DNA of 7,206 nucleotides, from positions 1 to 7,206 of the forward strand of contig DNJW01000272.1 of assembly GCA_003488965.1 (NCBI GenBank), written 5' to 3'. The DNA is from Lachnospiraceae bacterium. GTDB lineage: Bacteria; Bacillota; Clostridia; Lachnospirales; Lachnospiraceae. The position numbers and the translations under genes are program-made. Shown piece by piece: positions 1-5,800 of this stretch. Under the pieces are notes generated by a model. The model was not told the DNA's origin. It did not search any database and was given only the letters and a program-made list of their open reading frames with translations. Positions within the stretch are counted from its first letter, which is position 1; each line of letters starts with the position of its first letter.

Positions 1-12
1 GGAATATACAAG

Positions 13-57
13 CTGCACAATTCGTAATTGGAAAATCAGAGTTTCGCAATTGCCTAA
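13..57 (+). promoter_or_regulatory. 45-base regulatory element, copy 1, upstream of the GH13 gene
   Basis: This 45-base stretch is identical, base for base, to 4214-4258 upstream of rhaB. It contains two direct repeats of TTCGYAATTGS, TTCGTAATTGG at 21-31 and TTCGCAATTGC at 43-53, which start 22 bases apart. The first also lies in an odd palindrome (CAATT-CGT-AATTG, 19-31) and the second contains the palindrome GCAATTGC. The element ends 16 bases before the AAAGGAG ribosome-binding core at 74-80. The repeat geometry resembles AraC-family half-sites on one DNA face. No convincing -35/-10 pair is visible; CATAGT at 65-70 is a weak possible -10. An operator/promoter role is inferred from position and duplication. 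An RNA leader role is possible but less supported. Confidence 0.7.
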
Positions 58-90
58 ATGAAAGCATAGTGGGAAAGGAGAAAAGGAAAA

Positions 91-1935
91 GTGAAAGCGG
101 ATACTGCAAAGAAGATTTATGAAAAACGGATGGAAAAGCATTTTGATGAGCTGCGCTGGCTGTATATGGAATTGTATGACAACAGTTCCATGTTTGCCGA
201 GTTGTGCGATAAAATGGAAGGCTTCTATAAGGAAAGAAAAAAGGAATTGAAAGCTCTGGATGAAAAACGGGAAATGAACCAGGGCTGGTATAAAAAGAAC
301 GATATGCTCGGAATGATGTTTTATATTGATAACTTTGCAAGGAATATGAAAGGCGTAGAGTCGAAACTGGATTATATTGAGCAGTGCAATGTGAATTATA
401 TTCATCTGATGCCGTTTCTGGAAACACCGAAAGGGCGTTCTGACGGAGGCTATGCGGTTTCGGACTTTAGAAAGGTGCAGACGGAACTGGGTACGATGGA
501 GGATTTGGAAGGGCTGACGGCTGCCTGCCATAAAAAGGGGATTAATGTGTGCATGGATTTTGTCATGAACCATACCTCCGAGGATCATGAATGGGCAAAA
601 AAGGCACGGCAGGGAGACGGGGAATATATGAGCCGTTACTTTTTCTTTGACAATTCCTACATACCTTCTTTATATGAAAAAACAGTGCCTCAGGTATTTC
701 CTACTACAGCGCCGGGAAATTTCACCTATCTGGAGAAGGAAGGGAAGTTTGTAATGACCACCTTCTACCCCTATCAGTGGGATTTGAACTATAAGAATCC
801 GAGAGTGTTTAATGAAATGATGTACAATTTCCTTTATCTGGCAAACCGGGGAATTGATATTATCAGAATTGACGCGGTGCCTTATATATGGAAGGAATTG
901 AATACCTCCTGCAGGAATCTGCCCAAAGTGCATACCATCGTGCGGATGATGCGCATGATTGGCGAAATCGTATGTCCGGGTATTCTTCTGCTGGGAGAAG
1001 TGGTTATGGAGCCGGAAAAGGTAGTGCCTTATTTCGGTACAGTAGAAAAGCCGGAATGCCATATGCTTTATAATGTAACGACGATGGCAACCACATGGCA
1101 TACAGTGGCAACCAGGGACGTACGTCTTTTAAAAAAGCAGCTGGATATTGTGAATTCCCTGCCGAAGGAGTATGTATTCCTAAATTATCTCCGCTGTCAT
1201 GACGATATCGGCTGGGGACTTGATTACGGGACTTTGATGGCGGAGGGAATCGGAGAGCGCTCCCATAAGCAGTACCTGAATGATTATTTTCAGGGCTATG
1301 CGGGAAACAGCAACAGCAGAGGCGAACTGTACAATGCAGATCCCGTGACGGGGGATGCAAGATTCTGCGGAACAACCGCTTCCATGTGCGGTGTGGAAAA
1401 GGCGGGATTTGAGCAGAACGATGAGGCAATGGAAAAGGCAATTCAGATGGATGTGATGCTTCATGCATATATGTTTATGCAGTCGGGGATTCCGGTATTG
1501 TACAGCGGGGATGAAATCGCCCAGGTCAATGATTATACTTATAAAGAAAATCCGGATAAAGCGGCCGATTCCAGATATATCCACAGAGGCGCGATGAACT
1601 GGAAGCTGGCGGAAAATATTTCCAGGCCGGATACTGTGGAGGCAAGAATGTTTCACCGTCTGGGAAAGCTGGAACAGATAAGAAAGAAGGAAAAGGTATT
1701 TATGTCCAATGCGGACACATGGACAATCGAGACATGGGACCCTTCGGTGCTGTGCATCGGAAGATATATGGAAGGGGAAAAAATAATCGGCTTGTTTAAT
1801 TTCAGTGAATTTGACAAAACAGCCTGGATTAATGAAACGGACGGGGATTATACGGATTTGATTTCCGGCAGCGTCATGAAAGCCTCAGGTGTCAATATAC
1901 CGGCCTATGGTTTTTATTACCTGAAAAAGAAATAA
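91..1935 (+). CDS. Amylosucrase-like alpha-glucosyltransferase/sucrose hydrolase, GH13 (GH13_4-like)
   Basis: Predicted 614-residue cytoplasmic enzyme with no signal peptide or membrane segment. Amylosucrases split sucrose and pass the glucose to alpha-1,4-glucan or to water. A helical N-terminal region (about 1-70) precedes the GH13 barrel. Visible motifs are GRSDGGYAVSDFR (115-127), DFVMNHTSEDHEWA (156-169), TTFYPYQWDLNY (223-234), RID with nucleophile D261, GE with acid/base E303, and CHDDIGW (H370, D371). D118 and R495 match the pair forming the sucrose pocket floor in Neisseria amylosucrase. The stretch at about 373-440, including NADPVTGDARFCGT, corresponds to the B' domain typical of amylosucrases; the length is close to the usual 630-650. 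The start is GTG, with AAAGGAG at 74-80, 10 bases upstream. lacI follows after 43 bases. The fold and subfamily are clear. The true substrate, and hydrolysis versus transfer, cannot be settled here, and the probable link to rhamnose genes leaves room for another alpha-glucoside. Confidence 0.9.
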   Translation: MKADTAKKIYEKRMEKHFDELRWLYMELYDNSSMFAELCDKMEGFYKERKKELKALDEKREMNQGWYKKNDMLGMMFYIDNFARNMKGVESKLDYIEQCNVNYIHLMPFLETPKGRSDGGYAVSDFRKVQTELGTMEDLEGLTAACHKKGINVCMDFVMNHTSEDHEWAKKARQGDGEYMSRYFFFDNSYIPSLYEKTVPQVFPTTAPGNFTYLEKEGKFVMTTFYPYQWDLNYKNPRVFNEMMYNFLYLANRGIDIIRIDAVPYIWKELNTSCRNLPKVHTIVRMMRMIGEIVCPGILLLGEVVMEPEKVVPYFGTVEKPECHMLYNVTTMATTWHTVATRDVRLLKKQLDIVNSLPKEYVFLNYLRCHDDIGWGLDYGTLMAEGIGERSHKQYLNDYFQGYAGNSNSRGELYNADPVTGDARFCGTTASMCGVEKAGFEQNDEAMEKAIQMDVMLHAYMFMQSGIPVLYSGDEIAQVNDYTYKENPDKAADSRYIHRGAMNWKLAENISRPDTVEARMFHRLGKLEQIRKKEKVFMSNADTWTIETWDPSVLCIGRYMEGEKIIGLFNFSEFDKTAWINETDGDYTDLISGSVMKASGVNIPAYGFYYLKKK

Positions 1936-1978
1936 AAGAAATTATATTGCTGTAAAGAAGCGGTATGGAGGTTGGAGG

Positions 1979-2965
1979 ATGAATATAGCGGAAATTGCAA
2001 AACAGGCAGGGGTATCCAGCGCAGCTGTTTCCCGTTATTTTAACAACGGATATATTTCGGAGGAAAAGCGGGAGCAAATCCGTAAAGTAGTGGAAGAGAC
2101 AGGATACCGGCCTTCTGTGCAGGCACAGACATTGCGGACAAAGAAAACGAAAATGATTGGTGTCATTGTGCCGAAGGTGGCTTCCGCATCCATCGGGAGG
2201 GTGGTGGAAGGAATTCTTTCCGTATTGAATGAATGCGGTTACCAGATGCTTCTTGCCATTACCCAGAACGAGCCGAAAAAGGAACTGGAATATCTGGATG
2301 CATTTAACGATAAACAGGTGGATGGGGTGGTGCTGGTGGCTACCGTACTTACCCCGGAGCATAAACGGGTTTTAAAAAACATGCCGGTTCCGGCGGTTAT
2401 TGTGGGGCAGCAGCTTTCCGGCTGCTGCTGCATCTATCATGATGATTATCATGGGTCTTATGAATTGACAAAACTTCTGATAGAAAGAGGACGGAAGAAA
2501 CTGGGTTATATCGGCGCCATACCGCAGGATAAGGCGGTAGGCGAACAAAGGTGCAAAGGTTTTCAGGACGCCGTCCGTGACATGGGAATAGAAAGCTGTG
2601 CCTCAAATTGCGTGGTGGCTGCCTTTAGCGTAGCCTCCGGTTATGAAAAAGCCGGGGAATTGCTGGATAAGTGCGGGGAACTGGACGGAATCGTCTGTGC
2701 TACCGATACTATGGCTGCCGGAGCGGTAAAATATCTTCAGGAGCAAGGGATAGCTGTTCCGGCACAGGTACTGGTGGCAGGGCAGGGAGATTCCGATATG
2801 GCAAGGGTGATGAACCCGCCGCTTATGACAGTACATTATTCTTATGAAAGAAGCGGTGAAATGGCGGCAAACATGCTGATGGAGATACTGCATCAGGGCG
2901 GGACGGATTTGAGGGAAGTGAAGCTGGGATATTACATCGTGCAGGCAGAGGTTCCTGCAATATAA
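1979..2965 (+). CDS. LacI-family transcriptional regulator
   Basis: Predicted 328-residue DNA-binding repressor. The N-terminal helix-turn-helix is classical: IAEIAKQAGVSSAAVSRYFN (3-22), with recognition positions S14, A15 and R19, followed by the hinge region RPSVQAQTLR (44-53) containing the leucine expected to insert into the operator centre. Residues from about 59 form a periplasmic-binding-protein-like sugar sensor, starting KMIGVIVPKV; GEQRCKGF (188-195), CATDTMAAG (240-248) and GQGDSDMAR (268-276) are the usual ligand-contact regions. A run of three cysteines (149-151) is unusual. GGAGG at 1967-1971, 7 bases before the ATG, is the likely ribosome-binding site; a second GGAGG directly abuts the ATG and is too close to serve. 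The 43-base gap after the GH13 gene, without a terminator, suggests cotranscription and local control of that enzyme. The effector is unknown; sucrose or a related glucoside is a guess from context. Confidence 0.93.
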   Translation: MNIAEIAKQAGVSSAAVSRYFNNGYISEEKREQIRKVVEETGYRPSVQAQTLRTKKTKMIGVIVPKVASASIGRVVEGILSVLNECGYQMLLAITQNEPKKELEYLDAFNDKQVDGVVLVATVLTPEHKRVLKNMPVPAVIVGQQLSGCCCIYHDDYHGSYELTKLLIERGRKKLGYIGAIPQDKAVGEQRCKGFQDAVRDMGIESCASNCVVAAFSVASGYEKAGELLDKCGELDGIVCATDTMAAGAVKYLQEQGIAVPAQVLVAGQGDSDMARVMNPPLMTVHYSYERSGEMAANMLMEILHQGGTDLREVKLGYYIVQAEVPAI

Positions 2966-2994
2966 AACAGACGTTCAACGGAAAAGGAAAATAT

Positions 2995-3033
2995 CCGGCA
3001 AGGTACGGTCATGGAACGGTACTTTTCTGCCGG
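2995..3033. terminator. Hairpin between the convergent lacI- and araC-type genes
   Basis: Outer arms CCGGCA (2995-3000) and TGCCGG (3028-3033) pair perfectly. Inside them, GTACgGT and ACgGTAC (3003-3009 and 3016-3022) pair with one G-G mismatch. Read on the minus strand, the stem is followed by the T-rich tail ATATTTTCCTTTT, so it fits best as the terminator of the araC-type gene. Its 5' arm lies inside the last codons of that gene and its stop codon (3009-3011) is in the hairpin. On the plus strand, the inner stem is followed by TTTT and might also end the GH13-lacI transcript. Strength is moderate. Confidence 0.55.
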
Positions 3034-3989
3034 ATGCGGTAGGCCCGCGGCGTCATATGGTAGTATTCTTTGAAAATACGGTGAAAATAGCTGGTGTTGT
3101 CATATCCTGTCAGGGCGATGATGTCTTCTACAGGGAGGGCGGTGGTGGACAGCAGGAAAGCCGCCTGGTTCAGCCGTTTCATCTGCAGAAGCTGCTTAAA
3201 GGTATGGCCGGAATGCTTTTTGACAATTTTGCTCACAGAATAGGCCGGCATATGAAGCTGTCTGGAAATTTCCGTTAATTCTGCATGGAGATAGTTATTA
3301 TCGATATATTTCAGCACGGTAAATACAAGGTGCTGTTCATACTGGCCGGAATCATGCATATTGATCCTGTCGGTATGGTTTAAAAGATGAAGAAATAAAA
3401 GCCCCATGGTGGCCTGGTTGATGTTGCGCCGGTTCGGCTGGCTGTTTAACAAAGACCAGATAAGATTTTCCATCAGATTTTTAACCGGAAGGATGTCGAT
3501 GGACTGGAAATGCAGATAATCAGCCGCATTTTTATCCGGTTTTAAGGTTCCGATTAGAAAATCCCTCAGCACATTTTCTTCTTCCAGCATGGCCAGGACA
3601 CGGTCAAAGAATTCGGGAAGAATAATAAAGTTGACGGCAATATCGTCTATGGCCGCAGGAAGAATTTCATGAACAGTATTCGGATTGAGCAGGAGCAGTT
3701 CCCCTGTATTTAAGGTAATGCGGGAGGAATTGTTGAGGATATGGGTGGTAGTTCCGCTGCACATATAAATCATTTCGATGTAGTTATGTTTATGGGCGGG
3801 AAAATGCACGAAACGGGTATGGGGGCGGATATCAATCAGTTTTCCTAGTGTGAGCATTTTCCGGCTGTCCACCACAAAATCAGGCTCGTTGGTATATAGA
3901 CTTTTTTGGACGTTTTTTTCTCCGGAGAGAAGGAGTTTTTCCTCTTCGGAGATTTTTTTCAAATGCTGCAGCAGGCTTGGCTCAATCAT
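3009..3989 (-). CDS. AraC-family transcriptional regulator, probable rhamnose regulator
   Basis: Predicted 326-residue regulator. A sugar-sensing cupin occupies about 50-130, with FPAHKHNYIEMIYMCSG (63-79) carrying histidines 66 and 68 and GELLLLNPNTVHEI (96-109) as the second cupin motif. The C-terminal AraC DNA-binding domain spans about 222-320 with two helix-turn-helices: AELTEISRQLHMPAYSVSKI (236-255) and VEDIIALTGYDNTSYFHRIF (287-306), followed by the characteristic KEYYHMTPRAYR. Start ATG at 3987-3989 has AGGAGG five bases upstream (3995-4000 on this strand). It is divergent from rhaBA across a 298-base control region, the usual arrangement of a local pathway regulator, so activation of rhaBA in response to rhamnose is inferred. 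Architecture matches the RhaS/RhaR type broadly, but many AraC proteins share it, so no symbol is given. Confidence 0.93.
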   Translation of the reverse strand: MIEPSLLQHLKKISEEEKLLLSGEKNVQKSLYTNEPDFVVDSRKMLTLGKLIDIRPHTRFVHFPAHKHNYIEMIYMCSGTTTHILNNSSRITLNTGELLLLNPNTVHEILPAAIDDIAVNFIILPEFFDRVLAMLEEENVLRDFLIGTLKPDKNAADYLHFQSIDILPVKNLMENLIWSLLNSQPNRRNINQATMGLLFLHLLNHTDRINMHDSGQYEQHLVFTVLKYIDNNYLHAELTEISRQLHMPAYSVSKIVKKHSGHTFKQLLQMKRLNQAAFLLSTTALPVEDIIALTGYDNTSYFHRIFKEYYHMTPRAYRIRQKSTVP

Positions 3990-4007
3990 GTTTTCCTCCT
4001 ATAGGAT

Positions 4008-4054
4008 GATTCCGGTATATAAGGAATCAGAAGTTATGGCCGGAATCTTCCGGC
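4008..4054 (-). promoter_or_regulatory. Overlapping inverted repeats in the araC-type gene leader
   Basis: GATTCCGG (4008-4015) is the exact reverse complement of CCGGAATC (4040-4047), and GGAATC at 4023-4028 is a third arm. In addition GCCGGAA (4039-4045) and TTCCGGC (4048-4054) form a 7-base stem with a two-base centre. The arms overlap, so an RNA leader could fold in mutually exclusive ways, one of them ending eight bases from the AGGAGG site. They may instead be protein-binding palindromes on DNA. No function is established. Confidence 0.4.
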
Positions 4055-4079
4055 AGGCTTTTTCCGGGCTGTTTTTCCT

Positions 4080-4108
4080 AGTGTAGCATAAAAAGCCTAG
4101 GGATGCAA
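4080..4108 (-). promoter_or_regulatory. Candidate promoter of the araC-type gene
   Basis: On the minus strand TTGCAT (4103-4108) is followed after 17 bases by TACACT (4080-4085), and TG lies one base before the latter, giving an extended -10. Transcription would begin near 4073 and leave a leader of about 84 bases before the start codon at 3989. The -10 lies between CCTAG and CTAGG arms (4077-4081 and 4096-4100), which might bind a regulator. It is a consensus match only. Confidence 0.45.
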
Positions 4109-4113
4109 ATAAA

Positions 4114-4138
4114 GACGGTAAATTATGCAAACACCGTC
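4114..4138. repeat. Inverted repeat GACGGT-N13-ACCGTC in the divergent control region
   Basis: GACGGT at 4114-4119 and ACCGTC at 4133-4138 are perfect reverse complements separated by 13 bases. The repeat sits just upstream of the candidate araC-type promoter and just before the candidate rhaB promoter, in the centre of the region between the divergent genes. There is no T run suited to a terminator, so a protein-binding site is more likely. The spacing is longer than in most LacI operators, and six-base arms can arise by chance. Confidence 0.3.
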
Positions 4139-4139
4139 C

Positions 4140-4168
4140 TTACAATATGGGAGGGAAACAGGTACAAT
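4140..4168 (+). promoter_or_regulatory. rhaB: Weak candidate promoter upstream of rhaB
   Basis: TTACAA (4140-4145) and TACAAT (4163-4168) are separated by 17 bases. The -10 matches the consensus at five of six positions and the -35 at three of six. Transcription would start near 4175 and place the 45-base element and its extra arm inside a leader of roughly 110 bases. An alternative is an activator-dependent promoter nearer the gene, with a weak -10 such as TATAGC at 4260-4265. The two possibilities predict opposite placements of the regulatory element. Confidence 0.25.
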
Positions 4169-4193
4169 CTATATAAAGTACAGCAGGATAGGA

Positions 4194-4252
4194 AATTGCG
4201 AAACACGGTGATTCTGCACAATTCGTAATTGGAAAATCAGAGTTTCGCAATT
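4194..4252. repeat. 11-base perfect inverted repeat bracketing the rhaB element
   Basis: AATTGCGAAAC at 4194-4204 is the exact reverse complement of GTTTCGCAATT at 4242-4252, the latter lying inside the 45-base element. In effect the rhaB control region has a third copy of the TTCGYAATT motif in reverse orientation, 28 bases (centre to centre) upstream of the first forward copy. The equivalent arm is not visible in the 12 bases preceding the element in front of the GH13 gene. It may be an additional regulator site allowing looping, or a long-range leader stem. Confidence 0.6.
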
Positions 4253-4258
4253 GCCTAA
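4214..4258 (+). promoter_or_regulatory. rhaB: 45-base regulatory element, copy 2, upstream of rhaB
   Basis: Identical over 45 bases to 13-57. The two direct repeats are at 4222-4232 (TTCGTAATTGG) and 4244-4254 (TTCGCAATTGC), again 22 bases apart. The element ends 16 bases before the AAAGGAG ribosome-binding core at 4275-4281, the same distance as in copy 1, while the 16 intervening bases agree at only about 5 positions. Fixed distance with free sequence implies selection on geometry. The likely binder is the AraC-type protein encoded divergently; the LacI-type protein is the alternative. Confidence 0.72.
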
Positions 4259-4287
4259 GTATAGCGGGATGCGGAAAGGAGAAGGAT

Positions 4288-5691
4288 ATGGGGGATTATT
4301 TTTTGGCAGTGGACATCGGGGCTTCCAGCGGGAGGCATATTTTAGGGAGTATGCAGGACGGCAGGATGGCAATTGAAGAGGTGTACCGTTTTGAGAACGG
4401 AATGGTAAAAAAAGACGGTCATCTTTGCTGGGATGTGGAGCATCTGTCGAAGGAAATTGTGGCAGGGATGCGCAAATGCAAAGAAGCAGGCAAGATTCCC
4501 GTTACCATGGGGATTGATACCTGGGGCGTGGATTATGTGCTGCTGGATAAAGAAAATCAGATTGTCGGCAATACATATGGTTATAGGGATAATAGGACAA
4601 AGGGGATGGACGAAGAGGTATACCGTCATATTCCGCTGGAAAAGCTGTACGAAAGGAACGGGATACAGAAACAGATTTTTAATACGGTTTACCAGCTGAC
4701 GGCAGCAAAGGTACAGGAGCCGGAGACGTTGGAGCGGGCTGACAGCCTGCTGATGATGCCGGACTATTTTAATTTTGTATTGACAGGCGTGAAAAAGAGC
4801 GAATATACCAATGCTACCACAGGACAGCTGGTGTATGTGGGCACCAATGACTGGGATTGGGAACTGATGGATATCTTGGGACTTCCGAAAAATATTTTCC
4901 AGCCCCTTTCCATGCCGGGAACGGTAGTAGGAGATTTAAGGCAGGAAATAGCCGACGAAGCAGGATATCAGTGCAAGGTGATGCAGATTACTTCCCATGA
5001 TACGGCTTCGGCTGTGCTGGCAGTACCTTCGTTGGAGGAGGAGTGCCTTTATATCAGTTCCGGGACTTGGTCGCTGTTAGGAACGGAGATTATGAAACCA
5101 ATCTGCTCGAAGGAGAGCATGGAGAAGAATTTTGCCAATGAAGGCGGCTATGATTACCGTTTCCGTTACTTGAAAAACATTATGGGTCTTTGGATGATAC
5201 AGTCGGTAAGGCATGAATTTGATGATGCCTATTCCTTTGCGGAGATTTGCAAGCAGGCGGAAGCGGAAAAGGATTTTCCTTCCAGAGTGGATGTAAACGA
5301 CGACTGTTTCCTTGCCCCTGAAAATATGACGAAGGAAATTCAGTTATATTGTGAAAGAACAGGACAGAAGAAACCGGAGACGCTGGGGCAGATTGCTACC
5401 GTGATTTACCAGAGTCTGGCGGAATGCTATGCCAAAGCTTTTGAAGATGTGGAAAGGCTTACGGGGAAGAAATACCCGGCAGTGCATATTGTGGGAGGGG
5501 GTTCCAATGCGGCTTATTTGAATGAACTGACGGCAGCAAAGAGCGGACGCACCGTGTATGCAGGACCCGGGGAGGCAACTGCTATCGGAAATATTGCCGT
5601 ACAGATGATGGAAGCAAAGGAACTGGGCAGTCTGCAGGAAGCAAGAAAATGTATTTTCCGTTCTTTCGGCGTGAAAGAATTTGGGGCATAG
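4288..5691 (+). CDS. rhaB: Rhamnulokinase
   Basis: Predicted 467-residue cytoplasmic FGGY-family kinase that phosphorylates L-rhamnulose with ATP to L-rhamnulose 1-phosphate, the second step of rhamnose breakdown. The phosphate-binding motif AVDIGASSGRH is at 7-17, the sugar-site motif GIDTWGVDYVLLD at 75-87, and TSHDTASAV at 235-243 carries the catalytic aspartate D238, equivalent to D237 of the E. coli enzyme. YISSGTWSLLG (255-265) and HIVGGGSNAAYLNELTA (400-416) form the adenosine-binding part of the second domain. GASSGRH near the N terminus separates it from xylulose, glycerol and fucose kinases. Length is close to the 489 residues of E. coli RhaB. ATG at 4288 follows AAAGGAG by six bases. 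rhaA lies 109 bases downstream on the same strand. No frameshift or missing key residue is seen. Confidence 0.96.
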   Translation: MGDYFLAVDIGASSGRHILGSMQDGRMAIEEVYRFENGMVKKDGHLCWDVEHLSKEIVAGMRKCKEAGKIPVTMGIDTWGVDYVLLDKENQIVGNTYGYRDNRTKGMDEEVYRHIPLEKLYERNGIQKQIFNTVYQLTAAKVQEPETLERADSLLMMPDYFNFVLTGVKKSEYTNATTGQLVYVGTNDWDWELMDILGLPKNIFQPLSMPGTVVGDLRQEIADEAGYQCKVMQITSHDTASAVLAVPSLEEECLYISSGTWSLLGTEIMKPICSKESMEKNFANEGGYDYRFRYLKNIMGLWMIQSVRHEFDDAYSFAEICKQAEAEKDFPSRVDVNDDCFLAPENMTKEIQLYCERTGQKKPETLGQIATVIYQSLAECYAKAFEDVERLTGKKYPAVHIVGGGSNAAYLNELTAAKSGRTVYAGPGEATAIGNIAVQMMEAKELGSLQEARKCIFRSFGVKEFGA

Positions 5692-5741
5692 GTTTTTGCG
5701 TGTACATATGGAAAAACTGCGGATAAAGAAAAACGGAAACG

Positions 5742-5774
5742 AAGCTTAGGAAAAGCTTAGAACAAGCTTAGAAA
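5742..5774 (+). repeat. Three tandem 11-base repeats (AAGCTTAGRAM) between rhaB and rhaA
   Basis: AAGCTTAG begins at 5742, 5753 and 5764, giving three contiguous 11-base units: AAGCTTAGGAA, AAGCTTAGAAC and AAGCTTAGAAA. The first eight bases of each are invariant. AAGCTT is self-complementary, so any two units can pair in RNA (six-base stem, five-base loop for neighbours) just ahead of the rhaA ribosome-binding site at 5787-5792. The 11-base period is about one DNA turn. The whole 109-base gap has no clear promoter and no terminator. The repeats may be replication slippage, an mRNA processing or stability site, or a binding array. Confidence 0.8.
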
Positions 5775-5800
5775 ATAAAAATTAGTAGGAGGAATGAAAA

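Noticed and set aside
58..69. Tiny frame ATG-AAA-GCA-TAG just after the 45-base element, as a possible leader peptide
   Set aside because: No Shine-Dalgarno precedes it and the rhaB copy of the element has no equivalent.
670..1656. Long open frames on the minus strand opposite the GH13 gene (for example 670-1101, 1004-1468 and 1180-1656)
   Set aside because: Their translations are rich in His, Pro, Ser and Cys without recognisable domains, they overlap one another, and the plus-strand frame encodes a clear enzyme throughout.
1892..2893. Minus-strand open frames opposite lacI (1892-2362, 2239-2433, 2397-2606, 2603-2893)
   Set aside because: They are antisense shadows of a complete LacI-family gene with no family motif of their own.
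4039..4075. Hairpin GCCGGAA/TTCCGGC followed by T-rich sequence as a plus-strand terminator
   Set aside because: No plus-strand gene precedes it, as the neighbouring gene is on the minus strand; the T runs are interrupted and offset, so a role in the minus-strand leader is more sensible.
3850..4086. Plus-strand 78-codon frame running from the araC-type gene into the control region
   Set aside because: It is antisense to the regulator's coding and leader region, lacks a good ribosome-binding site, and gives a Phe/Ser-rich sequence without recognisable motif.
4433..4699. Plus-strand 88-codon frame inside rhaB
   Set aside because: It is an out-of-frame shadow of the rhaB coding sequence; rhaB motifs are intact in the main frame.
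5693..5727. Separate promoter for rhaA (TTGCGT with GATAAA)
   Set aside because: The spacer would be 20 bases and the -10 match is poor; cotranscription with rhaB is simpler.
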